This document shows, piece by piece, positions 38,385-47,682 of a DNA stretch of 64,000 bases. Positions within the stretch are counted from its first letter, which is position 1. Each line of letters starts with the position of its first letter. The notes under the pieces are model-generated. The model worked only from the letters and a program-made list of their open reading frames with translations. It was not told where the DNA came from and did not search any database. The translations under genes and the position numbers were made by a program. The stretch is from Vibrio europaeus (GTDB taxonomy: Bacteria; Pseudomonadota; Gammaproteobacteria; Enterobacterales; Vibrionaceae): NCBI RefSeq assembly GCF_001695575.1, contig NZ_LUAX01000001.1, positions 620,001 through 684,000 on the forward strand, read 5' to 3'.

Positions 38385-39620
38385 ATGTTTGACTTAGTCG
38401 ATAAGCTGCAAAGCAAGCCTCTAGAGAATACGGTTAAGAAAGAGACCATTACCTCGGTATTGTTTCATCAAACCCAAGAGTGTGTCGAGCTGGTTGATGA
38501 AGCCTTTCGTTTCGAGAACATCAATGTTCCCACTATGGTGGCAAATGGCGATGAAAAGATTAAACAGCATGTGCGTGAGTCTCTGGTAGAGATCGTCATT
38601 GTTGAGTTGAACCTTAGCGAAAACGTCACTAAGGATATGGAGCGAATCAGTCATTTACTGCCTAACAGTGCTTCGGTGATTGTTATTGGTAGTGAAGACG
38701 CAATTTCTACCATTCGTAACTTAAAAGAGATGGGCTTTTACTATGTGTTTTGGCCAATCACTAAACAAGAGCTGATAGATTTTGTTCGTAACGTAAACAA
38801 TAACCGCCAACGAAACTCAGGTTTAGGTAAGGATCGCACAGCAAAAAAAGTCGGTATTTGGGGTACAAAAGGTGGTGTCGGCGCAACCATGTTGACCGCT
38901 GAAATTGCTTTTGAACTATCGAACCTAAAAAAATCGAGTAGTTTGGTGGTTGATCATGACTTTCGTGGCGGCAATTTGGATATCTTCTTGGGTCTTAAGC
39001 GATTTGAGAAGAAACCCGTTACGAGAGCCTCGCTCGCATCAAGCGTCGATACAACCTATGCCACAAGCATGGTGAAAAAGGTCGACAACATGTTGGCGGT
39101 CATGTCGCTTGAATCGGATGACCTTAATGAGCTAGAGCTGAAAGAGTACGTTCGCACGCTAACGGCAGAGCTTGCCGGCAACTACAACTTTATTATCGAA
39201 GATTTGTCCCGAGCGAGTAACTCTAAGCAAGATCTCGATTATATCTCAACGTCCTGCGATGTGATCGTTTTACTAATTGAGCCAACGGTCTCAAGTGTTC
39301 GCGAAGCTAAGCGTACGATGCGTAGCTTGGAAATGGCGGATTCTAGTGCTCGTTGCTTGTTTGTTCTGAACTACACCGTTGCAGAAAAAGCCGCGACGAT
39401 TAGCCCTGCTGACATCAAAGAGTTTTTAGGTCGTGAGCCTGATGTGGTTCTGCCGAATGAGCCAAGAATGAGTAAGTTAGTCTTAGAACAAAAACACATC
39501 TACCAGCATGATTATCCAGTCAGCCAAAACCTGCATAAGCTCACCGCGATGCTGCTCGGTCAATCCGATGAAGGCGGCAAAAACAGTTGGCTACGTCGCA
39601 TGCTGAAGCGAGGCAAGTAA
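38385..39620 (+). CDS. tadZ: Tad pilus localisation protein TadZ/CpaE
   Basis: A 411-residue protein with an N-terminal atypical receiver-like domain (about 25-140, no clear phospho-acceptor) and a C-terminal MinD/ParA-type ATPase domain. The deviant P-loop reads KGGVGATM: the signature lysine is kept, but the second lysine is replaced by Ala. In other bacteria TadZ marks the pole where the pilus machine is built. Its stop shares a base with the tadA start (TAATG). Confidence 0.9.
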   Translation: MFDLVDKLQSKPLENTVKKETITSVLFHQTQECVELVDEAFRFENINVPTMVANGDEKIKQHVRESLVEIVIVELNLSENVTKDMERISHLLPNSASVIVIGSEDAISTIRNLKEMGFYYVFWPITKQELIDFVRNVNNNRQRNSGLGKDRTAKKVGIWGTKGGVGATMLTAEIAFELSNLKKSSSLVVDHDFRGGNLDIFLGLKRFEKKPVTRASLASSVDTTYATSMVKKVDNMLAVMSLESDDLNELELKEYVRTLTAELAGNYNFIIEDLSRASNSKQDLDYISTSCDVIVLLIEPTVSSVREAKRTMRSLEMADSSARCLFVLNYTVAEKAATISPADIKEFLGREPDVVLPNEPRMSKLVLEQKHIYQHDYPVSQNLHKLTAMLLGQSDEGGKNSWLRRMLKRGK

Positions 39621-40903
39621 TGGACATTAATAAGTCAGCTTATGTTCAGATCCGTAAGCAGATCTTCGAAGCGCTAGACGCTGAAGTTGTTCAAAGCTTG
39701 TCTAAAGAGGCGCTAACGGTTCAGCTATCCAACGCCGTCGATATGTTGATCGACAAACTTGGGTTCTCAGTGGCAAGTGTTATTCGTCGCGAGTATGTCA
39801 AAGGGCTTGTTGACGAGTTACACGGCCTCGGCCCTCTACAATCTTTAATGGAAGATGAGTCGATCAGTGACATCATGATCAATGGCTGTGACGCGGTGTT
39901 TGTCGAGCGTTACGGCTTGGTTGAGAAAGCCAATGTCTCCTTCATTGACGAAGACCAGTTACAGCAAATTGCTAAGCGCATTGCTAGCCGAGTAGGCAGA
40001 CGCGTTGATGAATCTTCGCCAACCTGTGATGCCCGTTTGCCTGATGGAAGCCGCGTTAATATCGTTATTCCACCTATTGCTATTGATGGTACGTCAATCT
40101 CAATCCGAAAATTCAAAAAGCAATCAATAGAGCTTTCTGAACTGGTTGAATTTGGCGCGATGAGCCCTGAGATGGCACGCATCTTAATGATTGCTGCTCG
40201 CTGCCGACTCAATATTTTGATATCTGGTGGTACGGGTTCTGGTAAGACAACCATGCTTAATGCCTTGTCTCAATACGTCTCAGAGAAAGAACGCATTGTG
40301 ACTATCGAAGACGCGGCAGAGCTGAAACTTTTGCAGCCACATGTTGTGCGTTTGGAAACGCGCACCGCAGGCATCGAAGGCTCTGGTGCGATTAATCAGC
40401 GCGATTTGGTGATCAACTCACTGCGTATGCGTCCTGATCGAATTATTGTTGGCGAATGTCGTGGCGCAGAAGCGTTTGAAATGCTTCAGGCTATGAATAC
40501 CGGCCACGATGGTTCTATGTCTACTCTTCACGCCAATACACCCCGAGATGCACTGGCAAGGGTAGAGTCAATGGTGATGATGGCGACGAGCAGTTTACCA
40601 CTAGAAGCGATTCGTCGGACGATTGTTAGTGCTGTCGATCTTGTGGTGCAAATCAGTCGCTTGCACGATGGTAGCCGAAAAGTGATGAGTATTACCGAAG
40701 TTGTTGGTATCGAAGGCTCAAACGTTGTATTGGAAGAAATGTTCCGTTTTCAGCCCGCTTCAATGGGCAGTGAAGATGGAAAAATTCGCGGGCGTTTTGT
40801 CACCGCAGGCCTTATGCAGCGTTCGGTTCTGGTTGAGAAAGCCAAATACTTTGGTTTAGAGCAGCAGCTAACCGAAGCCTTTAATGTTGGTGAACCTGCA
40901 TGA
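39620..40903 (+). CDS. tadA: Tad pilus ATPase TadA/CpaF
   Basis: Cytoplasmic secretion ATPase (VirB11/GspE superfamily) that powers Tad pilus extension and probably retraction. ATG at 39620 is chosen because it overlaps the tadZ stop; the longer reading starts from a TTG inside tadZ. Walker A GGTGSGKTT is at 203-211, with Asp-box IVTIEDAAELKL and His-box GSMSTLHAN. 427 residues. Confidence 0.95.
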   Translation: MDINKSAYVQIRKQIFEALDAEVVQSLSKEALTVQLSNAVDMLIDKLGFSVASVIRREYVKGLVDELHGLGPLQSLMEDESISDIMINGCDAVFVERYGLVEKANVSFIDEDQLQQIAKRIASRVGRRVDESSPTCDARLPDGSRVNIVIPPIAIDGTSISIRKFKKQSIELSELVEFGAMSPEMARILMIAARCRLNILISGGTGSGKTTMLNALSQYVSEKERIVTIEDAAELKLLQPHVVRLETRTAGIEGSGAINQRDLVINSLRMRPDRIIVGECRGAEAFEMLQAMNTGHDGSMSTLHANTPRDALARVESMVMMATSSLPLEAIRRTIVSAVDLVVQISRLHDGSRKVMSITEVVGIEGSNVVLEEMFRFQPASMGSEDGKIRGRFVTAGLMQRSVLVEKAKYFGLEQQLTEAFNVGEPA

Positions 40904-41826
40904 TCTACTGGTTGGCCTTGATTCTTGGCGGAATGACCTTGCTGGTGGCGTTTTGGCCAAGAAAAAGCGAGCAAAAAAACTACTATTTGGAAGAAGCAAA
41001 CACATCGCTAATGGTCAGTTCCATTGATGAGGCTCAACAAGCCGTTGACCTAAAAGCGCTTTCTGACAAAACCTTCATCGATGTATTGAAAGCAAGAAGC
41101 AAAAACGTAAAGCGTCAGTTGGGCAAAATGGCTGAGGTGAAATTGATGATCTTTAGCCTCATCTTAGTGGTTGGCGGAGTAGTACTCAACCATAAGTACT
41201 TGCAGACAAACTTGTTGTTGGTCGTTTCAAGCGTGTTAGTGCTTGGCTGGGTATTTGGCTATTTATGGTTGCAAAAGCGTCAGCGTCAGGCTTTCGAAAG
41301 TGCCTTCCCTGATGCGTTAAATATGCTTTCTAGTGCGGTAAGTTCGGGTGAGAGTATTATGCATGCGATCATCTATGTTGGACGTACTCTACAGGGTGAA
41401 GTTGGTAATGAGTTTAAGCGTATGGGGGAGAGGCTTCAGCTCGGAGAAACCCCAGACAATGTGTTCCGTAAATCTTGTGACCGCTTTCCTTATCCTTCTT
41501 TCTATTTTTTCGTTATAACCTTGCGCGCAAACATGCAGCGTGGTGGTCAGTTGAAAGATGTTATTGCGCGCTTAAATCGACTGATGTTTGATGCGAGAGC
41601 GATAGAGAAGAAGAAATATGCTTTGACCGCAGAAGCGCGGATGTCAGCGAAAATCGTCGCGGTGATCCCTTTTTCTGTGTTGTTCTTACTCCAGTTTGTC
41701 AGCCCTGACAATTTTGAGTTTCTATTGTTTGATCCGGCAGGAAAACCCATCCTCTACTACTTGATTGGCAGTGAGTTTATCGGGCTGTTGATTGTTTGGA
41801 TGTTGATGAGAGGGGCGCAAAGATAA
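40900..41826 (+). CDS. tadB: Tad inner-membrane platform protein TadB
   Basis: Polytopic GspF-superfamily protein (308 residues) forming the inner-membrane platform with TadC. Membrane segments lie at about 3-18, 80-98, 103-122 and near the C-terminus. The T2SSF motif LNMLSSAVSSGESIMHAI is near 145. ATGA overlap with tadA. Its stop shares a base with tadC. Confidence 0.93.
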   Translation: MIYWLALILGGMTLLVAFWPRKSEQKNYYLEEANTSLMVSSIDEAQQAVDLKALSDKTFIDVLKARSKNVKRQLGKMAEVKLMIFSLILVVGGVVLNHKYLQTNLLLVVSSVLVLGWVFGYLWLQKRQRQAFESAFPDALNMLSSAVSSGESIMHAIIYVGRTLQGEVGNEFKRMGERLQLGETPDNVFRKSCDRFPYPSFYFFVITLRANMQRGGQLKDVIARLNRLMFDARAIEKKKYALTAEARMSAKIVAVIPFSVLFLLQFVSPDNFEFLLFDPAGKPILYYLIGSEFIGLLIVWMLMRGAQR

Positions 41827-42719
41827 TGTCAGCGCATTTGATCATTTTTATCACCCTTGTGCTAATCACTCTAGGTGTCGCGATTGTTGGTTACCAGCTC
41901 TGGAGTACGGCCAAACGTCGTAAGGTGCTAAAAACCTACGCGTTACTGGACGATAAAAGCCAAGAAAAGAAACACGATACTGATAGCCATCTAGAGCAGG
42001 CATTAGAAAAACTGACTTCTTCATTCTCTTCACAGGAAGATGACATTAAAGAGAAATTAGAGGAGGCAGGTCTACACAATCAGAATTTAGCTAAGTACTA
42101 CATGCATTTTAAGTATGGGGTATCAATACTAGGTATTTTTCTTATCTTCCTTGTAGCAAATATGTACTCATTGCCTTCTTCAAAAATGATAGCGGGTATG
42201 GCCGTTTGGTTTATTGCATGCATTATTTTTCCCGACTCGTTACTTGCGGCAAGAAAGAAGGCGCGCCAGCAACGTATTTCCGGACAGTTACCTTATTTGC
42301 TTGATCTAATGGCCATATGTGTTCAAACCGGCATGACACTAGAAGCAACGATTAAGTATCTCTCTTTAGAGCTAAGGGCGTTTGATAAAGAACTTGCTCT
42401 GCTACTGGCTAAAGTGGATGACCGAGCAAAAATTGTCAGCCTAGAGAAGGCACTAGACGAACTGTATGAAAAACTGCCGACACCTGAGATCCGCAGCTTT
42501 GTCATGACCTTAAAACAGAGCCTGCAATATGGCTCATCCATTTATCAAGTGCTGACCACGCTTGCGTCAGACATTCGTGACGTCAACATGCTCGCGGCTG
42601 AAGAGCGCATTGGCAAACTGGCGGCAAAAATGTCTATGCCATTGATTGTATTCATCATGATGCCGATTGTGGTGATCATCTTAGCACCTGCTGTAATGAG
42701 GTTTATGGACCATGTATAA
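41826..42719 (+). CDS. tadC: Tad inner-membrane platform protein TadC
   Basis: Second GspF-superfamily platform protein, 297 residues. ATG at 41826 (TAATG overlap with tadB) gives an N-terminal membrane segment at about 7-28. Further segments precede LPYLLDLMAICVQTGMTLEA, and a C-terminal hydrophobic segment follows. It overlaps tadD by 8 bp. Confidence 0.93.
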   Translation: MSAHLIIFITLVLITLGVAIVGYQLWSTAKRRKVLKTYALLDDKSQEKKHDTDSHLEQALEKLTSSFSSQEDDIKEKLEEAGLHNQNLAKYYMHFKYGVSILGIFLIFLVANMYSLPSSKMIAGMAVWFIACIIFPDSLLAARKKARQQRISGQLPYLLDLMAICVQTGMTLEATIKYLSLELRAFDKELALLLAKVDDRAKIVSLEKALDELYEKLPTPEIRSFVMTLKQSLQYGSSIYQVLTTLASDIRDVNMLAAEERIGKLAAKMSMPLIVFIMMPIVVIILAPAVMRFMDHV

Positions 42720-43446
42720 ATTAATGCTGTTAGCAGCGTTGCTATTGAGTGGTTGTGCAACCACACAAACTTCTGACCCTAGTTCTGTGATTAATGCGAA
42801 TAAAGAGCAGATGTACGTTGAAGCGAACAACCAGGAAAAGCTCATTGAGTTTTACAAACAAGAGTTGCGCGATCAGGAAAGTACTGGCACTCGTATTAAA
42901 CTAGCGCGCACCTATTTAGCGATAGAGGACCCAGAGTCAGCGATTTTTGCTATCAGTCAACTTGATGAAAAATCAAAAGGTTTTGATGCTTATCTGATAT
43001 TAGCCAAAGCTCACTTTCAGTTAGGCGACATCGAACCGTCAGTTGAGAATGTATCCGCAGCGCTGTCGTTAAACCCTAAGAGTGGTGAAGCGTATAATCT
43101 TGCTGGCGTGTTAGCTGCGGTGGAAGGGAAATTTGAGCAAGCTGAGCAGAATTTCATCGAGGCAAGAAAACTGTTCTACAGCGATGACGCAGTGAAAAAC
43201 AACCTAGCGACCTTGTATTTAATTCAGGGTCATTACAAACGTAGTTACGACTTATTACTTTCTGTTTATCAGGCGAATCCAAAAGATGCCAAAACCGAAG
43301 CCAACCTCGTTATTGCTTTGGTGAAGTTAGGTGATCTCGACCAAGCTCAGAAAATGCTTGGAGAGAAATATGATCATAAACAGACACAGCAAATCATAAA
43401 CTCAATCCGCGTTGGTGATTTCAGCAATGCGAACTTTGAGTCTTAA
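42712..43446 (+). CDS. tadD: Tad TPR lipoprotein TadD
   Basis: Lipoprotein (LSGC, lipid Cys15) with tetratricopeptide repeats through residues about 45-230, for example SGEAYNLAGVLAAVEGKFEQ. It acts as a pilotin-like factor in other Tad systems, helping outer-membrane assembly. 244 residues. It starts within tadC and ends 3 bp before tadE. Confidence 0.9.
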   Translation: MYKLMLLAALLLSGCATTQTSDPSSVINANKEQMYVEANNQEKLIEFYKQELRDQESTGTRIKLARTYLAIEDPESAIFAISQLDEKSKGFDAYLILAKAHFQLGDIEPSVENVSAALSLNPKSGEAYNLAGVLAAVEGKFEQAEQNFIEARKLFYSDDAVKNNLATLYLIQGHYKRSYDLLLSVYQANPKDAKTEANLVIALVKLGDLDQAQKMLGEKYDHKQTQQIINSIRVGDFSNANFES

Positions 43447-43449
43447 GCC

Positions 43450-43980
43450 ATGCGAATTCTACGTAAACAGCGCGGTGTAGCGTCTATAGAGTTTGGCCTT
43501 GGTTTTATGGCGTTTTTCTTGATGATTATGCTCTGGGCCGAAATGGGCTACCTAGCTTATGTTTCCTCTGCTAATGATCTTGCGATTGCCGAAGCCTCAC
43601 GCAGTGCTAAAACGACCAATATGGCTGCTAGTCGAGGCTCACAGCAGACCCAGTTTATGACTGAGTTCAAACGAATTATTCGTGAGCAAGCTGGTGTTCT
43701 TGGCAATATCATTGACCCAGATAGATACAAACTTACAGTGCATTATTTTGCTTCGATCGAAGAGCTAGGCCAGCACAATGGAGCGATTGATGACACGTGC
43801 TCGCAGAACGAAAGTCAAAGCGAAGCCGAGTGCGGAAATCCAACAGACAGTGCGCTTGCGATATATAGAGTCGAATATGACTACACGCCAATGCTCGCCT
43901 TCTTTATGCAAGGGAGCAGCAGCCTGACAAGAGAAGTCGTTGTAATTCAGGAGTTCGAGCGTGACCAATTTAAAATCTAA
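43450..43980 (+). CDS. tadE: Tad pseudopilin TadE
   Basis: Pseudopilin of 176 residues. The leader ends QRG, followed by VASIEFGLGFMAFFLMI: cleavage after Gly leaves Glu at position 5. The remainder is a periplasmic domain with two cysteines (CSQNES...ECGN). Processed by the TadV peptidase. It overlaps tadF by 20 bp. Confidence 0.88.
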   Translation: MRILRKQRGVASIEFGLGFMAFFLMIMLWAEMGYLAYVSSANDLAIAEASRSAKTTNMAASRGSQQTQFMTEFKRIIREQAGVLGNIIDPDRYKLTVHYFASIEELGQHNGAIDDTCSQNESQSEAECGNPTDSALAIYRVEYDYTPMLAFFMQGSSSLTREVVVIQEFERDQFKI

Positions 43981-44500
43981 CCAACGTGGTGTGTTCTCTA
44001 TAGAGTTTGCTTTACTTGGGGTCGTATTCTCAACCATGTTGATCTTTACTGCTGACATTGTCGTTAAACTTTCGGTGCAAGGAAAGCTAGATAGATTGTC
44101 TTATTCCCTAGTTAATGTGATCAAAGAGCGTACCCAGTTCTATGGTAAAGACAATTACGATATCGATAACAAGATGGTGACCGATATTTATAAGATAGCC
44201 ACAGGTTCAATGCAGAGAACCATGGGCAGTTATCAGGCCAGTAATGTGGGTGGCGAGTTTGAACTGCTTACTTTTGATCTTAACGGCAAGCCATCTACGA
44301 CGCGAATCTCCAAAGGCACCGGGTGCTCTTTGGGACAAACAATCTCGCAGCAGGAAGACCTATCTATGGTGACTTCATGGGGACGCCGAGCAACCCTCTA
44401 TCGCGTGACGTTGTGTTACGAAACCGATAACTGGGCAGGACCTTTGTTTGATGAAGAGTTCACCACTATACAATCATCCTCTTTGATGATGGGGCGTTAA
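43961..44500 (+). CDS. tadF: Tad pseudopilin TadF
   Basis: Second pseudopilin, 179 residues. It starts at GTG within tadE. The leader ends NQRG, followed by VFSIEFALLGVVFSTML, with Glu at mature position 5. A periplasmic domain with a cysteine pair follows. Two bases separate it from tadG. Confidence 0.87.
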   Translation: MTNLKSNQRGVFSIEFALLGVVFSTMLIFTADIVVKLSVQGKLDRLSYSLVNVIKERTQFYGKDNYDIDNKMVTDIYKIATGSMQRTMGSYQASNVGGEFELLTFDLNGKPSTTRISKGTGCSLGQTISQQEDLSMVTSWGRRATLYRVTLCYETDNWAGPLFDEEFTTIQSSSLMMGR

Positions 44501-44502
44501 TC

Positions 44503-45786
44503 ATGCACAGTTCTAAAAGAAAACAGGGCGGGCATGCTGCTTTATTATTTGCTCTGATCATTCCTGGGATGTGGGGATTTTTCACGCTCGCCATTGATGG
44601 GTCGCGCGCACTGCAAACCAAAGCTAGGTTAGGGGATGCCTCTGAAGTTGCCGCGTTGGCTTTGGCGGCGAAGAATAGCTCAAATCTTAGCGAGAACAAA
44701 AAACTAGCTGAAGATTACATTAGCACTTATGTGCCTGACTCGGATATCTCGATTACTAAGGTTGAAAGAAGTGAGTGTCACGTATCTGACAATCTCGATT
44801 GCGATGGCGCCAACCGATATTCACAGTATTCGCTAGAAGTATCCATTAACCAAGATGCTTGGCTACCAACACAGGAATTTGTCGGTTTTGGTGATAACTA
44901 TGATGTTGCACATGCAGCGACAGCACGTAAGTACCAAGGTGACAGTATTGATGTGTCGTTTGTAATGGATTATTCGGGTTCAATGGATGAAAGATGGCAG
45001 GGTAAACCGAAATACAAACATGTCAGAGACATCATCAATTCTGTGCTGAAAGAGTTAGAAAGCTATCAGGGCATACAAGAGATTAACAACAAGGTTTCCC
45101 TTGTGCCGTACTCTGAGTTTACTGCTCGCCCAAAAGACAACTTTTCTTGTGGCTGGGGGAAACCAAAGCCAACCAAGTATGTCGATGAGCTCTACTACAA
45201 AAAAAAGAACAATAGATACAAACTTGATGCGCAGAAAACGGTTGATAGATGGCAGCAAAGCCGAGCGAATGACAAAAGTATGGTATGTGCTCATAACTTA
45301 TACAGTAGCTCTACTACTCGATATAAGAACGTTTCATTTACCGATAACTTCGACTTACTGAGATCTGAGATGAACAAGTTTAGCCCTGGGGGAGCTACGG
45401 CTTCTTACCAAGGGATCATCAAGTCAGCACAGTACTTTGAACAGTTATCTGATCCTAACCCACGCCAGCTTATGGTTATTTTATCTGATGGTGATGATAC
45501 TAACGGTGGCAATGGCCCTATGAGTCGTCATGAACCTGTGCCAACCAAAGCCCTTATTAACCAGGGTCTGTGCAATGATATTCGCGCAGAGCTAAATAGC
45601 CGTAAAACATCGGACAATCGACCTGTGACATTCCAAATCGCCTTGATCGGATTTGACTATAAAGTAGGGAAAAACCCATTAACTCAATGTGTTGGCGAAG
45701 ACAATGTCTATGACGCCGCTAACCCTGATGAACTCTTAGACATCATCCTTAACCTAATTTCAGAAGAAATCGGACACTTAAAATGA
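44503..45786 (+). CDS. tadG: Tad protein TadG with von Willebrand A domain
   Basis: A 427-residue protein with an N-terminal membrane segment (about 11-31, preceded by a KQGGHAAL TadG motif) and a periplasmic vWA domain. The metal-ion-dependent adhesion site reads DYSGSM at 156-161, with later MVILSDGDDTNGG. In other systems TadG anchors or tips the pilus. It overlaps the OmpA gene by 4 bp. Confidence 0.9.
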   Translation: MHSSKRKQGGHAALLFALIIPGMWGFFTLAIDGSRALQTKARLGDASEVAALALAAKNSSNLSENKKLAEDYISTYVPDSDISITKVERSECHVSDNLDCDGANRYSQYSLEVSINQDAWLPTQEFVGFGDNYDVAHAATARKYQGDSIDVSFVMDYSGSMDERWQGKPKYKHVRDIINSVLKELESYQGIQEINNKVSLVPYSEFTARPKDNFSCGWGKPKPTKYVDELYYKKKNNRYKLDAQKTVDRWQQSRANDKSMVCAHNLYSSSTTRYKNVSFTDNFDLLRSEMNKFSPGGATASYQGIIKSAQYFEQLSDPNPRQLMVILSDGDDTNGGNGPMSRHEPVPTKALINQGLCNDIRAELNSRKTSDNRPVTFQIALIGFDYKVGKNPLTQCVGEDNVYDAANPDELLDIILNLISEEIGHLK

Positions 45787-46412
45787 TCTTTAAATTCAAC
45801 AAGCTCTTTATTGTTTCAGCTCTCATTGCTAGCTCAACAGCCGTCGCGAATGACACTAACATTTCCTTTGAGCAAGTATGCGGAACTCAATCAGGAGCGA
45901 CTTATATTCAGGTTGAGTCTGGTACACCGATTTCTGTCATTCCGAATGCAGGAAATATGTATCAGGTGCAAACTGAAGAAAAAGAGCTAGACACTCGCCA
46001 CTTTGTCGATCGTTTCGCAAGCCAGTTTGATCTTGAGCGAGAATGTGCCGAGTATCTAGTCAGCAATGGGCAGCTTGTTTCTGGTCAGTCTGGCGATCTG
46101 CTGGCGAGTGTTTATTTTGACTTTGACCGTGCGAATCTAACGCCAGTGTCGAAGCAAATTCTTGATCGGATTATTAAAATCGCAGAGTCATCAAACAATG
46201 AGTTCGTTTTGACTGGGCATACCGATAGCACAGGGCCACAGGAGTATAACTTTCAGTTGGGTTTAAAGCGCGCGGGCAGCGTACAGGCGTATTTAACAGA
46301 GCAAGGGCTAGATAACACTCAGATTGAATCAAAAGGTGAAACAGAGCCCAAGGCGAGCAATGCCACTTCACGAGGGCGCGAACAAAATCGCCGTGTTGAA
46401 GTTACTTTATAG
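45783..46412 (+). CDS. OmpA-family protein at the end of the Tad operon
   Basis: A 209-residue protein with a signal peptide (about 1-22, ending AVA) and a C-terminal OmpA peptidoglycan-binding domain. Motifs are VYFDFDRANLTPVSKQILD, LTGHTDSTGPQEYN and SRGREQNRRVEVTL. It likely ties the pilus machine to the cell wall. The 4-bp overlap with tadG makes it the last gene of the operon. Confidence 0.9.
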   Translation: MIFKFNKLFIVSALIASSTAVANDTNISFEQVCGTQSGATYIQVESGTPISVIPNAGNMYQVQTEEKELDTRHFVDRFASQFDLERECAEYLVSNGQLVSGQSGDLLASVYFDFDRANLTPVSKQILDRIIKIAESSNNEFVLTGHTDSTGPQEYNFQLGLKRAGSVQAYLTEQGLDNTQIESKGETEPKASNATSRGREQNRRVEVTL

Positions 46413-46427
46413 GCAGCAAGTGAGGCG

Positions 46428-47042
46428 CTAGGGCGCCTCATTTAATGTCTGGAAGCCAGAATAAATGCGGGTAAAGGTTGTAAACCAGCATGCGGCACCA
46501 AAGAGGAAAGCGATAAAAGTGAAATGCTGTGGTAACAAGCAAAACAGTATAAAGCAGCCTATTGTCTCGGTTCCTTCGGTGAGCCCACTCATGTAATAGA
46601 GTGACTTATTCTTGTAGACAGGGTTGTCGATACCGCGTTTTCCTGCCATCACTGCGAAAGCTAAAAAACTTGTCCCCGTACCGATAAAAGAAAAGATCAG
46701 AAACGCTCCGGCAATGGCGTTTTGTTCTGGGTTAGCAAGCACAAAGCCAAATGGGATCAGCGAGTAAAACAGAAAATCTAAGCTAATATCGAGAAAGCCG
46801 CCCGCATCCGAAATCCCTTGAATACGTGCCAATGCTCCATCAAGCCCATCACATATTCGATTAAGGAGGATAAAGATCAGAGCCAAGGTGTACTGTTCTG
46901 CTATTAAAGCAGGAAAAGCTAAACAACCTAAAGCAAAGCCAAACAGTGTTGTCTGGTTGGCGGTGACCCCAAGCTTATCCAATAGCTTGGCTGACTGAGC
47001 TAAAGGCCAACGAATAACCTTGATACTAAAACGATCAAGCAT
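46428..47042 (-). CDS. ynjF: CDP-alcohol phosphatidyltransferase family protein (YnjF-like)
   Basis: Inner-membrane enzyme of 204 residues with about six membrane segments. It carries the full CDP-alcohol phosphotransferase motif D-x2-DG-x2-AR-x8-G-x3-D-x3-D, seen as DGLDGALARIQGISDAGG followed by FLDISLD. Substrate unknown. It overlaps the upstream ATPase gene by 8 bp. E. coli ynjF likewise follows ynjBCD, which supports the name; ynjE, which lies between them there, is absent here. Confidence 0.8.
   Translation of the reverse strand: MLDRFSIKVIRWPLAQSAKLLDKLGVTANQTTLFGFALGCLAFPALIAEQYTLALIFILLNRICDGLDGALARIQGISDAGGFLDISLDFLFYSLIPFGFVLANPEQNAIAGAFLIFSFIGTGTSFLAFAVMAGKRGIDNPVYKNKSLYYMSGLTEGTETIGCFILFCLLPQHFTFIAFLFGAACWFTTFTRIYSGFQTLNEAP
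46431..46450. terminator. Hairpin at the end of the Tad operon
   Basis: Stem TGAGGCGC / GCGCCTCA with a 4-base loop, followed on the plus strand by TTTAAT. It lies 18 bp after the OmpA stop and inside the last codons of the convergent ynjF-like gene. The short T-run makes it a moderate terminator. Confidence 0.65.
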
Positions 47043-47682
47043 GTTTTGCCTCCCACGGCCAAGTTATGCAGCGGCTATCAGCTGGAACATCTTCGTTATC
47101 GTGAGTGACCATTAGCGCAGGTATATTAGCCTCCTTTAATTGGTCAACGACCCAAGCGCGGAATTGCTCGCGCAATTCTTTATCTAATTTGCTGTAGGGC
47201 TCGTCTAACAAAGCAACTTTAGGTTGTGCCAGCAGCATACGAGTTAAAGCAATACGAGCACGCTGACCGCCCGAGATCTGATCTGGATATGACTCAGCCA
47301 GTTTAGATAATGAAATGTTCTTGAGTGCTTGTAGTGCTTGTCCTTTTCTCTGCGCCCCTTTAATCGAATCAGGAAGCGCAAACGCTAAGTTTTCCCACAC
47401 GGTTAAATGGGGAAACAGCAAGTCATCTTGAAACAAGATACCAACCTGACGCTTGTGGGCAGGCATGCTATCAAGGTTTTGCTCGCTCAAAGTAATAGAG
47501 CCTGAATAGTCAAACTCCGAGGATAAATGGCCTGCAATCGCATCAAGCAAGGTGGATTTACCACAGCCACTTGGGCCCATTAATGTAACAATTTCTCCCG
47601 GCTCGACGGTGAGGTTGAAATCAGAGAAAAGGGCATCGCCATTGGTTTTATGGATGGCGAGGTTTTCGAGACAAAGACTCAT
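47035..47682 (-). CDS. ynjD: ABC transporter ATP-binding protein (YnjD-like)
   Basis: ATPase of a thiamine/iron/putrescine-type importer, 215 residues. Walker A is GPSGCGKST near 35-43, Q-loop LFQDDLLFPH, signature ISGGQRARIAL, Walker B VALLDEPYSKLD and H-loop VTHDNED. It overlaps the permease gene by 35 bp. Substrate is unknown; the family includes ThiQ-like ATPases. Confidence 0.88.
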   Translation of the reverse strand: MSLCLENLAIHKTNGDALFSDFNLTVEPGEIVTLMGPSGCGKSTLLDAIAGHLSSEFDYSGSITLSEQNLDSMPAHKRQVGILFQDDLLFPHLTVWENLAFALPDSIKGAQRKGQALQALKNISLSKLAESYPDQISGGQRARIALTRMLLAQPKVALLDEPYSKLDKELREQFRAWVVDQLKEANIPALMVTHDNEDVPADSRCITWPWEAKHA

